DNA of 64,000 nt from Phoebastria nigripes. Lineage: Eukaryota > Chordata > Aves > Procellariiformes > Diomedeidae. The translations under genes were made by a program, and so were the position numbers. Positions 26,701-40,527 of the stretch are shown here, piece by piece (the first letter of the stretch is position 1; each line of letters begins with the position of its first letter). The stretch is from NCBI GenBank assembly GCA_035582835.1, contig JAYKAV010002917.1, positions 62,001 to 126,000 of the forward strand. Direction: 5' to 3'. The notes below the pieces were generated by a model. That model ran no database searches. It was not told the DNA's origin and was given only the letters and a program-made list of their open reading frames with translations.

Positions 26701-28593
26701 CAAGCTACTTCTTTTTTTCTTTTTTTTTGGCAATCAAAAGATTGCAGAATAAAACTTATCTTGTTTATTTTGCTTACTGAGTTTAAAAAATGATAGTTTA
26801 TGCTTTCCNTTGCTGTTCATGTTATGTTGCAGTATTACACATATGTTGTCTTGTTCAGTGACTCCAAACAATTTCTCACCAACAACTATATTGACTATTA
26901 TGCCATTTCATCAGGCTTTGACATGTCTAGTTCCTACTAGTTTTCATCTTTGACTGTGTTGTCAGCTCCTCTGTACCACTTCTTAGTGGTGTGGACTTCA
27001 AAAGGAGTGTTTCAGTAGTAACTATTAAAAATAAATATTACATGTTAGACCCAAAATTAAATGGACTTTGCAACAGTAAAATGTTACAAATACACTAGAT
27101 GTTCTCTACCCTTTGTCCCGCTTCTTTCATTTGGAAATATTTTTGATACAGCACATTACTAATAAAATATCTCTTGAAAGTATTTTTCATTACATTTTCC
27201 CATTCAAAATCATTTTAGGTTACATTGATAACAAAGGAGAATGACAAAATCATTCCACTTGCACACTTACTAAAAATGTAGGACCAAGAAAGGACGCTTT
27301 CTACTTCATATTGCATTGAAACTTGAGAAAGAACTTTTAAGGAAAACAATAAAACTTGTTGGTAAAATGCAACCACATTGCAATGTGTTAGAGCTCTATG
27401 GTTTGGAGAATCTTACCCAAGAATTTGGGTGTATAGAAGAGCTGGAGTTTGTAATAGGAAAATATCTTAAAACCCAAATACTTCTCAAAATGAAATTAAT
27501 TAAAACATGAGCTAGTCTACTGAGTATAATTTCTAACCGTTCGTGTTTGTAGAGATTGAAATAATTGTAAAACAGGGCAGAAATCACCAACTTTGTTGAT
27601 TTCTTTTGTTTGAACAATATACTTTTCTAACAGTACTATTTTCCTTATCGCTGTGTGTTTGAAGATTTGTTTGGAAGATTTTGGATTACAATACTGTTGA
27701 AAAGTTAGCCCCATGAGCTGCAGATAACAGCAACTGCTGCTCTGTTTACATGTACATTGAAATAAAGGATGGAGTTTCCTGTTGTAGATTATGTAAAATC
27801 CAGTCATTGTTAATCAAAGGAAGCTTCTTTCCCCAGTATCTCAGTTGAGATCTGATCAAAATATTTCAGAGTCACTAAGGTTGGACGCAGTTTTACTGAC
27901 AGTCATTTTTGGCAGATTTCCTCAGTGGCTCCTGGGATTGTTAGTCTTCAAGACACAGTGTCTGCAAAGGCTGCAGAGCTAACAGCTCGCCTGGCACCTC
28001 GCAACTCCCTGGCTTTGTGTGGCTTCTCTGAGCCCTGTCAGCCAACAGCTCTCACAAGAGGAAAGCCAGAGAGCACCAAGGTGCCTGCCCCTGGGCCACT
28101 CTGTCCTGTGGAAATGGCCACATGTGCCAGCTCCTCATTAAAAAAAAAAACAACACAAAANCCCCCAAAAAAACCCAACCCAAAACAAAACAAAAATTGC
28201 TATATTTATACTACCTTTTCTAGATGATGAAGTATTGGCTGGTTTTTTCTCCATATTTGTACAGACAATTAGCATATTGCAACCCAGCATTAGGAAACTG
28301 CATGTGCTACTTCTCACTCGTTTATACAAGAATGTCACAGGAAAGGTGAAACACTGTCAGAGTGGTCTGAATATAATCCACTAACTTTCCAGGAATTCTT
28401 CCATTTAACACAGCTGAAAACACAATTTAAAAAAGGATTTTTCCCTTTCTGTTTTAGTTACTGCAATCAGAACTTAAATTTGTGATAATGATAACTCACA
28501 AAAAAAAAAAAAAAAAGATCACATGGCACTGTTTTTAAGTTGATATTGTATACTTTAGGGTACCACAAAACTTCTATGACTCTCAAATAAGAA

Positions 28594-28681
28594 ATACTGT
28601 ATACAGTATAAATATCCATATCAAACCCTACCGTCAAACAATGATGTTTAACATCACTTTAACCCTACGGTTAAATAATGA
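28594..28681. repeat. Palindrome plus a 20-bp diverged direct repeat (37-bp period)
   Basis: A perfect 16-bp palindrome, ATACTGTATACAGTAT (28594-28609), is followed by ACCCTACCGTCAAACAATGA (28625-28644) and ACCCTACGGTTAAATAATGA (28662-28681), with 17 matches of 20. Between them GATGTTTAACATC (28643-28655) is itself an inverted repeat. There is no known element match. Confidence 0.7.
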
Positions 28682-28700
28682 ACTGTAAGGGGAATTTTAA

Positions 28701-28715
28701 GAGAGAGAGAGAGAG
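28701..28715 (+). repeat. (GA)n short microsatellite
   Basis: GAGAGAGAGAGAGAG within an AT-rich context. Short and pure. Confidence 0.85.
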
Positions 28716-30050
28716 ATCAAGAAAAATAACTGTTAGACTGTGAATTCACTTGGCCAATGATTGAAACAGCTATTGAACCATTTAAATGCATATTGCCATT
28801 TTCAGTATTATTTTAAATGACTTAGCTAAAATTAATTTCATCTGCAAGTTCATTTTTACCTTATTACAGATTTCTTTCTACTTCAGCTTTTTCTTCTTTT
28901 TGCAGTTCTCTCTTTTCTGTTAGTATATTTACATTCATGACATTTTCATTTAATATATTCCTCTCCCTTTCAACTCTTTCAACTTCAGACATCACACTGT
29001 AACAGCAGAATATAACACCCAGGACTGGTGAAATGCTATGTATATTGACATGCAATAAATAACTTGATTCAAACTAGCAGAGCTTTATTGCCAACTTTTT
29101 TTTTTAATTAAACAAGAGGATCAGAAGTTTTTTTTTTTTTTTTTCTGGCATCCCAATGACTTATGGAACTCTATGGCTTATAGAACATTTTAAAAAAACA
29201 GGCCTACCAGGTAAATGAGCTGAATAAAGGCTACAATAAACAGCAGTACAAGGGCTCCACAGATAGAAAAGAACTCAGTCTCTGAGGACAGAATACATCT
29301 GTAAACTCTTCACCTTTTCTTACTGAAGAATTTTAAACTTTCTTCTTTTTTCCTTGCCTTGGTTTTCTGCCCATGGTACCTTTTCAACTCTTACAATATT
29401 TCTGGTTTTGTTATATATTTATTTTTCAGTTTCTATTTCCTTTTATTCCTGAGAGATAACCAAGATCAAACAAGGTCCAAAAAGAATTTTGCATCCCTCT
29501 CTATATGGTACATTTTCAGAGTTATATCATTAAAGTGGCTTCCCAATTTACAAATTTAAAGTTAAAAATTATTTTTAAAGCTCAGATAACTGATGGAAGC
29601 ATTTTGGGGTTTGGGTTTTTTGGTGGTGTTTTTTTTTTTCCCCACCAGAAAGCATCTCTAATAAGGAAAATGCTCAAACATATACTAAAATCTAAATGTG
29701 GATCAACTTCCCATAGAGAAAAAAGCAAAATTATGCAGATATTTGTGTTTTTACTAGAATGACAATTACTTTAATATTTTCAGCACTCATCTTTGCATAC
29801 ACTAGTGATATCCCCCTAAAACTTGGAGCTTCCAAAGGACGTGATCACTCTCAGCCTGCTTTTCATAGGTCTGCATGTACCTTATTACATATAGAGGGCT
29901 ATCAATTAGAAAAACTGCTTGGAAATGTAGGGGATCTGTCTTACGATCCTGTAGGTCTTGCTTCTTGGAGGTACTTGAACATGTATTGAAACTGAAGGCC
30001 ATTGGCTATGTAAACACCTAGTAGTTAGCCTAAACAGTATTTCAGGATCT

Positions 30051-30096
30051 AACTTCCATCAGTTTAAGTCCCTAAATACCTTTCAGGATCTAGGCT
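30051..30096. repeat. Short fragment of an old amniote interspersed repeat
   Basis: CCCTAAATACCTTTCAGGAT followed by CTAGGCT resembles the widespread amniote motif 'GCCTAAATACCTTTGAGGATCTGGGC'. The 11-base unit TTCAGGATCTA occurs at 30041-30051 and again at 30082-30092. The fragment is too short to name its family. Confidence 0.45.
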
Positions 30097-33000
30097 ATAA
30101 ACACTTGAAAATTTTTTTTTGTTTCACTACTGTCTTAAAAGTCTCAGTTGCATGACTTTACTGTGAGATGTAAATTCCCTCAAGTTTCCTGTCCTCGCAA
30201 GCAATTTTTAATAGGCTTTGCTGTGTGTAGTAATTTACTAGAGGATTTATATTAGTTTCTACCTTTTAAAAATTCTATATGTGCCATGCTCGGCCTGCTT
30301 CTGCTTCTAGAGAAGGGAATTTCAGAACCCTAGTTGGCTTCATTAGATGCTAGAGCAGTCCTGTAGTAACGTTTATGCGTAACAGGCCAAAAGGAAAATG
30401 CCTCTGCAGTATCTATGACAGATCATGTATTCTCTGCCTAATGGCACTGCAATAAATGTCCTGCAAATTAGCAGGACACTAGCATGTGAGATACATTCCT
30501 ATATGTTTGCATGTATTTATGTTACTGTGTTTTGATATTAGTGATGTTTCCTCATTGCTGTGTTGTATAACTGTATAATATTGTATGATATGACATAATT
30601 AAGGATGTCCCACTTACAATTGCCATGAGAATTAATTGTTCAGCTTTATCTGTTACTTGGACAGGCTTTCCATAAAAGATGTAAGAAGCATTTACGTTTC
30701 CCCTATATGTTATACTGCAGTGAAGAGCAATATCTGTTTCCATTATGAATCACTTACTTAATCAGAAGGCAATGTTAGCCCTGCAACATAAAAGCGTAAG
30801 AAAAATAGGCCTCTTGTTATGCAGGAAAAGATACATGCAAAATCATAGCAATACGAGAAGATTATGATGGCTGGGAAAAAGCTTCAGGGCAAAAGAAATG
30901 GGTGGAGAGAGAGGGAGGATCAGCTTATAGAAATGAACTGGCATGGCTCTAGGTTTTCTTTGAACCATTCCATTGAATTCTATCACAGAAGCAAATGATG
31001 ACTGAAAAATCTTCCCAAAAAACCTACTGCTGTCTAAACAGTGGTAGCACTGTTGGGTACAATGTTGAAAGTGAGCACTTTTGAATTTCAATAGGGCCTT
31101 TCCAAATAGGAGAATAACAGCCCTGTACATTGTGTAACTTTGGACCAGACACCTTATGAGGGGAGCTACTTACACAGCTAGGAAAATAATCTGAAGCCTA
31201 TTACAGAACAAGAGAGCAACTGTTTGTGGAAATATGAAAGTACTGGCAATGAAAAAAACAGAACAGAGAAAACAGTCCATTAAAAAACCAACAAGGAAAT
31301 TTACATATATTAAAAAAAAATGAACATGTCAGAAATCAGCTGGTCAGTTTATAGAAGGTAGGTAGTAATTCAATTTGTACCCTGAATACCTGAGAAACTG
31401 GAACGAGAAAATTAACAATTTGTCTAATACAATTAGGTCAACTTAACCTGGAAACAATTTCATTTGGCAGAAAGAAAAGAACCAATATTGTATTGAGGAG
31501 GGCTCTGGAGAGGATTGTGTTCTGATTAATGAGAAACTGAGACACTACAACAAGCAGCAAAGGCTTTGGACCCTGTTCTGATTTTAATTACACCAATATG
31601 AGTAAGACTAACCTTGCTAATGAGTTTTCCAGTGCAAAAGTCAGATCACAAACAAGTCATTCAAACTTCAAGACCTACCTGGAAGAGGTCAGCAGTGAGT
31701 AGTAAAGAAAATTACTTATAAATTATGATACTCAGAAGAGTCACTATGGAATTTGGAATAAAAAATAAAGACAGTTTGTTATTCCCAAAGAGCATCAGAG
31801 AAACTGAATTTCCTATCAGGGGAAAAAAAAAAAGTTGTTAGATACTATTTATACTGTTTCCATGCCCACATAATTTATTTCTTGTTATGACCTTGATTAT
31901 GGCATGTTAACTTACATAGATCAAAAAATGATATCTGAGGTAAACGTGACAGAAGCAAAATGAAGAGGGTTTTGTATTTTTTTTTTAATTGGAAAGTTCC
32001 AAAACAGCCTAAAGTGATGTCACTCACAGGATGATTTTCTAGGTAATACATCACAAACTCCATAGATAGCACAGCTGGAGATCTCATCACTGTATTAAAA
32101 AGGGGGAAATTTTGACTATTATTGTCCATAGCCTCTGAGTTACAGTTTAGGAAATAGGATGTGTACAGAGGATTGTAGGGTTTGAGGGGTTTCTCCTCAA
32201 AAGGAGACTCTGCATCTACATAATCCATGAGACCCACACAGCTCTGCCTTCATTTTTTTGAACTCTGAACAGACTGTGTGTCACAACCTTACAACATGTT
32301 GCCACTGCCTTTTTTTTTCCAGCCTCATCAATTATTTTCTTCACATTTGTTTTTTCTGTGAGGTCTTGCATCCTGGCCATATTGCCAAAGGCTACTAGAC
32401 TGTAACCTGCCCTGTATGAGAATTTCAAAAGCATTGTACTCCATAGGAAAAGCATGAAAGAGTCCTTCATGTTCTTTGGAATACCAAATGAAAACAAAGG
32501 CAAAAGATCATGTTCCTCTCTCCCATGCTACTTTGAACACATGCTCAAAATGCTTACAAACCGAAATGCTGCTACCCAATACAGCCACAACAAAGAACAG
32601 TACTTTTTAAAGTGTAGTGGAAAGGCATTTAGAGTGTTATATGCAGAAACATCAGTTTATCAATTTTCTTCATTTTCCATGGGTTTGGAAGTCCAGCACA
32701 TGTGACCATATTATTCAATGAGAAATTTCAAAGAGAAATTTCACAGGTTTCATTGGATACATTCATAAAATGGAAGTGAAAGTAGTAAATGCAAATAATA
32801 TATTCATGTTCATAGTAACTAGAGGTACATTCTCATTTTTAATTGCTGTCCAATCCACAAAAGCACTTTAAGCATGTACTTACTTGCTTACTGTATTACA
32901 AAGTTTTAACATTAATGGTCCCATTGGGACTTTTACCATTGACTTCAAAGGGAACCAGATTAGGATTTATACAGATTTGGCTAATAGCACTGCTTATTAT

Positions 33001-36000
33001 TAAAGACCTTTTTTTATGTTGCATAAAACTTTGCCAGACTTTAACCATTTAGGCTGGAATTCCACATGCTTCATAGCTGCCTCAGGCTGAATTCTTCTGG
33101 AAAACTCCAAACAAAACAATTCAGCTCTTTTCAAGAGCTAGGACTGACTAGGCAAGAAGACTGGGACAGGGAAACCAGGGACTGGGAATGTCTGGAAGAG
33201 GAAACTTGGACTGGCAGTGGCAGCAGTAATCTAGGACTACAAGGAAAAACTAAGAGAGAGAATCAAGAGATACATGTTAGAAAAGGACAAGCCTGAGGAG
33301 CTGGGAATAAAATATTATGGATAGGACAGTATGACTGGTACAGGAGTGGGAAAGATGCAGAACTGGGAAACAAGCATTAGGTTGGAGAAGCTGGAACACG
33401 AGGATGGGCTATAATGCTGGAACAGCCTGTGCTGTTGCAGCACCATCTTCTCTGGAGCTTGGAGCAGAGCCCTGAGCTCCGTAATGTCATCGTTCATTCC
33501 TCCTGTGGGCAAATAGCCATAAAAGCCACTACCAAAATTGCTCATTCTCCTCTACAGCTTGTCCATGCAGAGGATAAAAATCTGTCAATTATTCCTTTGA
33601 CTTCATTAGCTTCGATAAGCCTAAATCCTATCTTTTATCCCATTGGTTTAAATGAGGGATATAAATATTCCAACTTCAATGATCCATACCGGTGTCAATA
33701 TGAAACCACATCACAGAACTTCATTTTTCCCCATTTCTTCTTCAAAAAATTTTCACCTGCCTCCTGACTTCCCTGAAAAAAGAGCATTATTTCACCTGTG
33801 AAATATCAGATTTAGGGTCAGATCTAGGAAATTGTCCCCTTGTGACCATGCGATTCCTGCTGCTAACTAAACTTTTTCTGGTGAGGAACAGGAATTATAT
33901 ATTAAAGAGAGACCAACAATAAAACAAACAAAAAAGACCATTTAAGAACCAAACAGGAAACCTCAGGAAAATAACAGAGAACTGAAATTTTGGATTGTAA
34001 CCCAGATTATTCCTAGAAGTTCCTACATGACTGTGAAGAAAAGTGTGTGTCTGATTTATTTGCTTCCAACTTGCATATTATCTTCCCTATCATAGAGTGA
34101 GAGGGTCAGGTCAACTCTTCAGGAAGATAAGACTTGCTCCTTAGATCATGGACAAGGAGAAAAGTTTCCCAGAGGCTGCAGAGAAGAGCAGAACAAGTCA
34201 GAAGGGGAACGACAGCAAGAAACTGGGAGCACAAACCACTGTGAAGATCGGGGAATGGACAGACATGCCTATAAGACAATTGAAAGAGAGAATACCTAGG
34301 GACCAGCAGGGACTGTGTCATTTGTTGCACGATTGACTGACAGCAAGCCAGGACCTGTCTTCAGGGACACAGTGGACAAAGCAAGTGTGGCTTTTTTATT
34401 TCTATTATGTTTCTATTTCTATTTTATTTTTTAAAAAATATGCATTGTAATATCTAATCCTAAAATACCTAGACATTTGATGGGGTTGCTTTAAGTTTTT
34501 GATTTGGTTAGATTTTTTTTTTTTTTACTTTAAAAACCTTGGGGAGCTTACCGTAAGCAAAAGGTCTAAGCAGCTGGCTGAAAGATCAGCAAATCTGGGG
34601 TTCTGACATGATGATGAAACAGACGTTTCAAGGACAACTACTGATTTTGCATTCCTTGACTCCTAAACAGATAGATTCCATAGGAAGAAGACTGATAGGT
34701 CTACTCTCTCCCTGACAAACANTACCATACCACCTAGTCCCTAGTCCTTGTGCTATGCATCACATGCTGTGGTTGCAGTGCTGTAGCTGCATTGCTCTTC
34801 TCCCGCTCCAGCTGGACTACTTTTTCCACTGAGAACCCAATGTCTAGTTGAGGGGCATCCTGAAGACTCAATGAAATGTAAATGAAATCAATGGAAGCCA
34901 GGACTTTGAACTCATACCTTTCATTGAGGGCTGTACATTAATGCTATGAGTCAAGTGCTAAAGAACTCTTGTTAAACACACAGTATTAATGGAATGTTTG
35001 ACCTTAAGCTTTTTCTGCTTCAGCTTCCCCTCTTCTGAGGGTGGCTTATAACAAGAAATTTGTGAATCTTTGTGAATCTTTTGTGTCTTTGATTCCATGA
35101 ATTCTTCTCACAGTGAAATCCAGGAGGGAATTAATAAGTCTTTTTAATGTCTGAATAGTGTGCAATGCATAGAGCGGAAGGCCACACAGGGAACAAGGAG
35201 AGCATAATACCTGAAACAGTGGTCCATTATATAATAAGAACTTTTCCTGCACTGCATAAAGGAGTGCACTGCTGAAAAATATTATAAGTTAATGTGATTG
35301 GTGCCTGCATATTATAATGCATGAAGTCAAAGGAAGTGAATTCATTTTGTGAAAGGAAACTAACTCTGACATTTGAGTACTTGATACTGCAGTTAAATTA
35401 TATGTTTTTAAAGTAGTTTTCTTGGATAGTATATTTTATAATAAAAGCTATGCCTCTGTAATCTGCATGCAGAAATAACACAAATGTGAAGAAAAAAAAA
35501 AAGGAGGCTATTTAAATACCCCAAATGTTAATGATTTAAGAACTATTTCCATTATACAAAAGGAAATGTCACTTTTAAAATNACAAATCTTTTTCCATAT
35601 AAAGCACTTGCATGTTGACAGAGGGAAAAGGCAACACTGTATTTATTTTGTTTTTCATATAAATGCTATAAATTATCATTTAATGCAAGTTTGTTGCTAA
35701 AAATGCATAAAATAATTTTACTTTAAAAAAAAAGAAACTTCTATGTTTGAAATCCTGGGTTTCTTTACAGACATCTTTTATGTTATATAATCCTGCAAAT
35801 CCCAGAAAAGCTATTGTTGTTCTGTTTACTGTTAACTGTGTCTCTGGATTAGAAGGCAATAGTCTTCCAGAAAGAAGGAAGAGTTAAAAACCTCTGGTCC
35901 CAGCAATAACTATTACTGTGGATCTTTTCATTCTCCTAAATGGAAACTGGTAGAAAATAACGGACAGAGGACTATTCTAGGACTCACTGATTTCTTTAAA

Positions 36001-36008
36001 AATCCCAA
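30097..36008. other. Intergenic, no gene recognised
   Basis: AT-rich sequence with an old repeat scrap at 32933-32967 and a purine-rich, strand-asymmetric block at about 33110-33410 rich in GACTGG/ACTGGGA words. The ORFs here (up to 120 codons) look like chance frames. N bases at 34722 and 35582. Confidence 0.5.
32933..32967. repeat. Short fragment of an old amniote interspersed repeat
   Basis: CCATTGACTTCAAAGGGAAC followed by CAGATTAGGA closely resembles a common amniote repeat motif ('CCATTGACTTCAATGGgACCAGGATTAGG'). It is short and diverged. Confidence 0.45.
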
Positions 36009-36157
36009 CTTTACCACTACCTGACTGTCTAAGTGATCTTGGCCAACTCAATTTTCTTCTTCTGCCTTGATTTACCTTGGAAATAGTAATACTAGCATAC
36101 TTCATAAGGTGTTGTAAGACCTTAAGATGAAAAGCATTAGAAGCATTAGAGCTATGC
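36009..36157 (+). mobile_element. MIR/CORE-SINE-like ancient SINE
   Basis: The order of blocks matches MIR-type SINEs: AAGTGATCTTGGCCAACTCA (compare the MIR 'tgacCTTGGgCAAgTCA' core), TTTACCTTGGAAATAGTAAT (compare 'atctGTAAAATGGGGATAAT'), ATACTTCATAAGGTGTTGTA (compare 'cctCATAGGGTTGTTGTgAg'), and a tail close to GATGAAAAGCATTAGA. The copy is old and diverged. A 9-base unit, AAGCATTAG, is duplicated in the tail. Confidence 0.65.
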
Positions 36158-39100
36158 TTTCCTAAAAGCTGTTACTGAAATGGTCAGATGTAATGAAATT
36201 ACTGCTGCATGTTATATTAAAATTCTGGCATTCTGATTTTTACCTTTTTTTTCTCATTCCTCCTTCCCAACATACACCTACACGTAATTTTTGCACGTCT
36301 GAAAACATGCTCATGAATCCATCCCCACACTCCTGTGGGTCAAATGGCCCCCAGTACATATCTACAAAAGAGCTCAGCTCTCTTAGCAGGCTCTTGAACA
36401 ATGTGGCTTTTCTGTTCAGATAGTATATGAGAAGGAAAGTTTTCAAAACATATCCCCTAGAGTCACTGCTTAATAGAGGCAAGTCATGGTCACAAGTGGC
36501 AATGACTCTAACATTAGTTGCTTTGCCTCTTGCTTTTGCTTTGAAAATGTTTCTAGATGTGATCCTATGGTGATAAGAAAAGCCATGAGATTCTATTATA
36601 TAGAATAGAAGGGTAGTGATGGCAGACCCTATGTCATTTGCTGCCACAGCAGGAAACTCCTAACTATGGCCCAGATGATGTATCATACAGCAGAAAATTC
36701 AAAGTGAATCCTACATGCTATTCCTCACTCATACACACAGCACGTCCTTTGCAGTGCGAAACTAAGCAGTTCCACAAATATAATAAAAAGGCTGTTGCAT
36801 AACTTCTGCCAACTTGGCAAAAGCCCTGCTATTGTTTTTGGAAAATGACTGTTGGTAAACACTGAAAATTTTTGTGCAATAGCACCTTCGGCATGAGGAA
36901 GCAATGATCTGCTGTAAAGCTGATGGTTATTTTATTCCATGCTTAATTGATACTCAATGCACAGCTTTCCTGGGGCCCATGATCAGCCATGGTGCAGGGA
37001 CTAGACTCCACGCATGGGGAAATGCCAGCTTGAGCCCTAGAAAGAAACTGGACAAGAGAGTGACTCTTCTTCCTCTGAACCAGGGGTGCTGCCAGCCTCA
37101 TTACACAGAAGCCTCACTCACAGTTTCCCAGACTCTTGTGAGCTGAGGGAGCCCATTTTTAAAGAAATAAATCCATCTGCAACATATTTATTCTCCCTTC
37201 CTGTCCCACATCCTAGTGCTAGCAGGAGAGTATGGAGGGAACTTCACTACTGGTGCACCTTCCCTTGTCTCTCCTTCCCATTTATTCTTTGCGGTTCAAA
37301 ATCCACTTCCAACCAAAGAGTCCAACAGAGGCCTGCTCTGGTGGATGTCTGGATTATAACTGATCCAGATTTTGTAACATAAACCTTTGCACAGTACCTT
37401 GTTATTAAACAATTTACTTCTACGAGATGAGATGAGTATGTCTAAAGTGAGTAGCAACTGAAGAGGTTAGGCACGCTTTAAGAGTGAGTACTTTTCAGTA
37501 TCTTACCATTTTTACTTCTCTCCCTTGTGAAATGTTTTTTCTTGGAAACCTGCATTGCCATAACTAGTTTTGAATAGTTATTCCGGGATCAGTTTTCTCT
37601 CTAGCACTTCCTCCCTTTGATGTATTTATAAAATACCTTATGCTCCTTAATTCTTTTGCCTGGCAGCAATAGTTTGCTATGAATGACTTCACTGTCAATG
37701 TTCCTGCAGAATTTTACACTTCTAAGTCACATGCAAATTTTCTGACATTTATTAAAAAACCCAACAGTCTATGCAAATACAAGGAACTCATTACTAAAAA
37801 AAAAAAAAAGGAAAAAAGAAAAAAGTTACCAGAGCTTTCCATTTGTAGCAAGAGGTCCATAGTGTAGGCCTGCGAATGACACAATTTCATAAATTACTTG
37901 TTCTGGACTACTAGCATCCTAAACTGGGAGAGCATTGTGTTGCGTCCTGCACAAACACATGGTGCTTTCACACAGAATAACAGAGAAATTGCTTCTCTTG
38001 ATGCTTTTGCATCATATAGCATTCATCACGACTGTATTTGCTGTATCAGCCCTGAAATTGCTTTAAGATGCAGCATAATCTTTGCTGAAGATTCAGCCCT
38101 GCTTATTTGAGAACTAAGTGCATCAAGTTCCCTGCCAGTTACGTGACGTCAGATCACTATTTGCACCGTGACAACCCTTGAGCAATTCTTCCTTTTTTTC
38201 AATGCCTCATGGCTTTTGCAGGCCTCATGGTACAGTTTCCAAGTACATCTAGGCTTTGAGAGACTATCAAAGCAGCAATTCCAGTTCTTCTTTTGGTCTC
38301 TACTTGTCTGTTCCCAAGAATATTGTATCATTTGCCAAGTTAGGTGAGGAAGGGTGTATTTAACTTACTAGTGAGGAAAGTCATGCAACTCCATGTGAAA
38401 TAGCTATTCCTTTAAGGAATAAATTGAGCTTAAATTGCAGATGTTCTTATGCTTTCACATGTAATTTGCTGCTCAGCATGGGTGTGTGTATTCAGAGATC
38501 CACACAGTTCTGCAGGGAAGCAAGCTGTTTTCAAATAACTTTATTTAATAAAAGGCTATTTGAAAAATTACTTTCCAGAGGCTGCTATCAAAAAAGCACA
38601 TTTGCACCAATAGTCTATCAACTTTGTTATATAGTAAATTATCCAATTCCCCTTACAACAGATGGAGTGCAGCAATTAGATGATGTCTCATATAGGACCA
38701 TACGAATTTTATTAGCTGATGCCTTTGCTGAAACTAAAGCTGAAAAATGCACAGGAGCATTTCTACTTAGTGTGATCTCACACCTTAAATGAGATCCTTC
38801 ATCTTACTTTTGTCAATCAGGGTAAATGCAATTATACTGAAAATTTCTTATAATGAACTGCCATTGTATTGAATACTTCATGTGTTGGACCCTGAACAAT
38901 ACACAATGAATTGTGGTTCAGTGCACAGGCATAAACACAAGTTGTACATCAGGAAGTGTTTACTAAAACCTGCTGTCCCAGTGAAGTTCTGCTGATAATT
39001 TAAAGATGGGTAGACTCCGCTAACTCCTGTTTCTTGAGCTCAAGGAAGTGATACTTTGATGGAAAAGCTTTTGGTTTGTTTTGCTTCACTTTGCCTCTTT

Positions 39101-40527
39101 TAACTACAGGCTTTTTGCTTTCAATACAGCTATTAGAAGTATGAGTAGAGAAGACCAAGAAAGTGAGATCAGGTATTGGTACTAAATGAATTTCAGTTAA
39201 ATCACTAAAGCCATGAATGAGGAATACCATGTAGGACAGAATATTTTTGTTAAAAATATTGAAAGAGAGATTAATCCTTCTCAATCTGTTCCTTTTATTG
39301 ATTAACTTGCACTGCTGATAGTCCCATGAGGTATCTTAAAACATGATTTTGGGGGTGTTCAAATTTCATGCTTTTGTGAAGGGAGGTTATTCAACACCCC
39401 AGATTTCTCATCCTTTATCACTTTTTCAAGCTTTTGACCATACCGAGCCGTTAGGTCAGATATCTTATCTATTAAGTGTTCTGATGTGCCACTTTTCTTA
39501 TCAGGGATCAGTTTTCAGATGCTATTCTTCTGAAATATACCCTAGATGCCTTTCCAGCCATGACCAGCTTGTGATGTAGAGATAGCTGGAAGGAAAGGGA
39601 GAAGGGATGGAAGAACGTTTTTCCTACAGTTTTCTGGGGTGGGGTCATCTGAAGGGTCCATTGTGTATAAACTTCTGGAAACATTCTGAAAAAGATGAAA
39701 AACTCTTTTTCCCTTGCTAGCACAAGGTTTCTTTTTTTCTGTGTGAGCTCAAGAAAGCAGATCAATAGTTTGTGATTTAAAAGGGTATATGTCAATACCA
39801 ACCCCTAGAACACTGTGTTCTCATGTTTTTGACATTTGTTCCAAGTACATGTAATGTACCTCTTATTCCTCGATCTTACAAACAACTTCTGAGAATTTAC
39901 TAAGCTATGTAACTGGCAGTGCAAGCCTAACATAATTACTGCACTTCTGTTTGTGTGCTTGATGATTTACAGTGAATATATAAAGAAAAAAAAATGCAGA
40001 ATCATCTTTGCAGCTATAGTTTTATAGCAACAGGTTAAAGCAACCTGACTGTGATTACATGACAGAAAGTTTAAATAGCCTAAACCAGCTCAGATTTTAA
40101 CCCTAATAAAATAAGACCAAGACTCATTTTTAGAATTTTACTTCATACAGTCACATGCAGCAGAAATGTCCCAAGCCTAGACTGAAAAAGTGAATGGAAA
40201 ATTAAGTATTAAAGTTGAAGTAGTTAGGAAATTTACAATTCATCCTAAAAAGGATGTGGCATGCAGCTAAAAGCTAAAGCAGAAGACAGAATTAATACCT
40301 TTGGGCTATGGTATGTCCCTTCTCTGTCTTCTGCACTGTTAAAGAGAGTCAGAAATTGCTTCCCCTCTTTTATTTTATATGGCAAATTATTTTCCCTTTG
40401 CATTCATCCATTCTCCCCATCTTCTTTTCACCTGTTGTCAGGTGTCGCACAGAGTACTCCCACTCTTTGAGCCCTGTAGCAGTACTACAGTTTCAGCAGG
40501 AGGAAGTAGGAAAGATTTACTGTGTGC
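36158..40527. other. Intergenic, nothing recognised
   Basis: AT-rich sequence with short chance ORFs (longest 135 codons, minus strand 36240-36647). No repeat or RNA gene was recognised. Confidence 0.55.

Larger units (their letters stand above)
23781..30050. other. Intergenic, only low-complexity features
   Basis: AT-rich DNA with poly(A) or poly(T) at about 24716-24732, 25166-25182, 28501-28516 and 29131-29144. A GC-rich block at about 27925-28137 runs into an A-rich tract (to 28196). No gene was recognised. N bases at 25861, 26196, 26809 and 28161. Confidence 0.5.

Noticed and set aside
36240..36647. 135-codon minus-strand ORF
   Set aside because: It has no ATG-supported context, no recognisable domain and no splice pattern; the length is within chance for this window.
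38424..38792. 122-codon plus-strand ORF
   Set aside because: No recognisable domain or codon signature; consistent with a chance frame.
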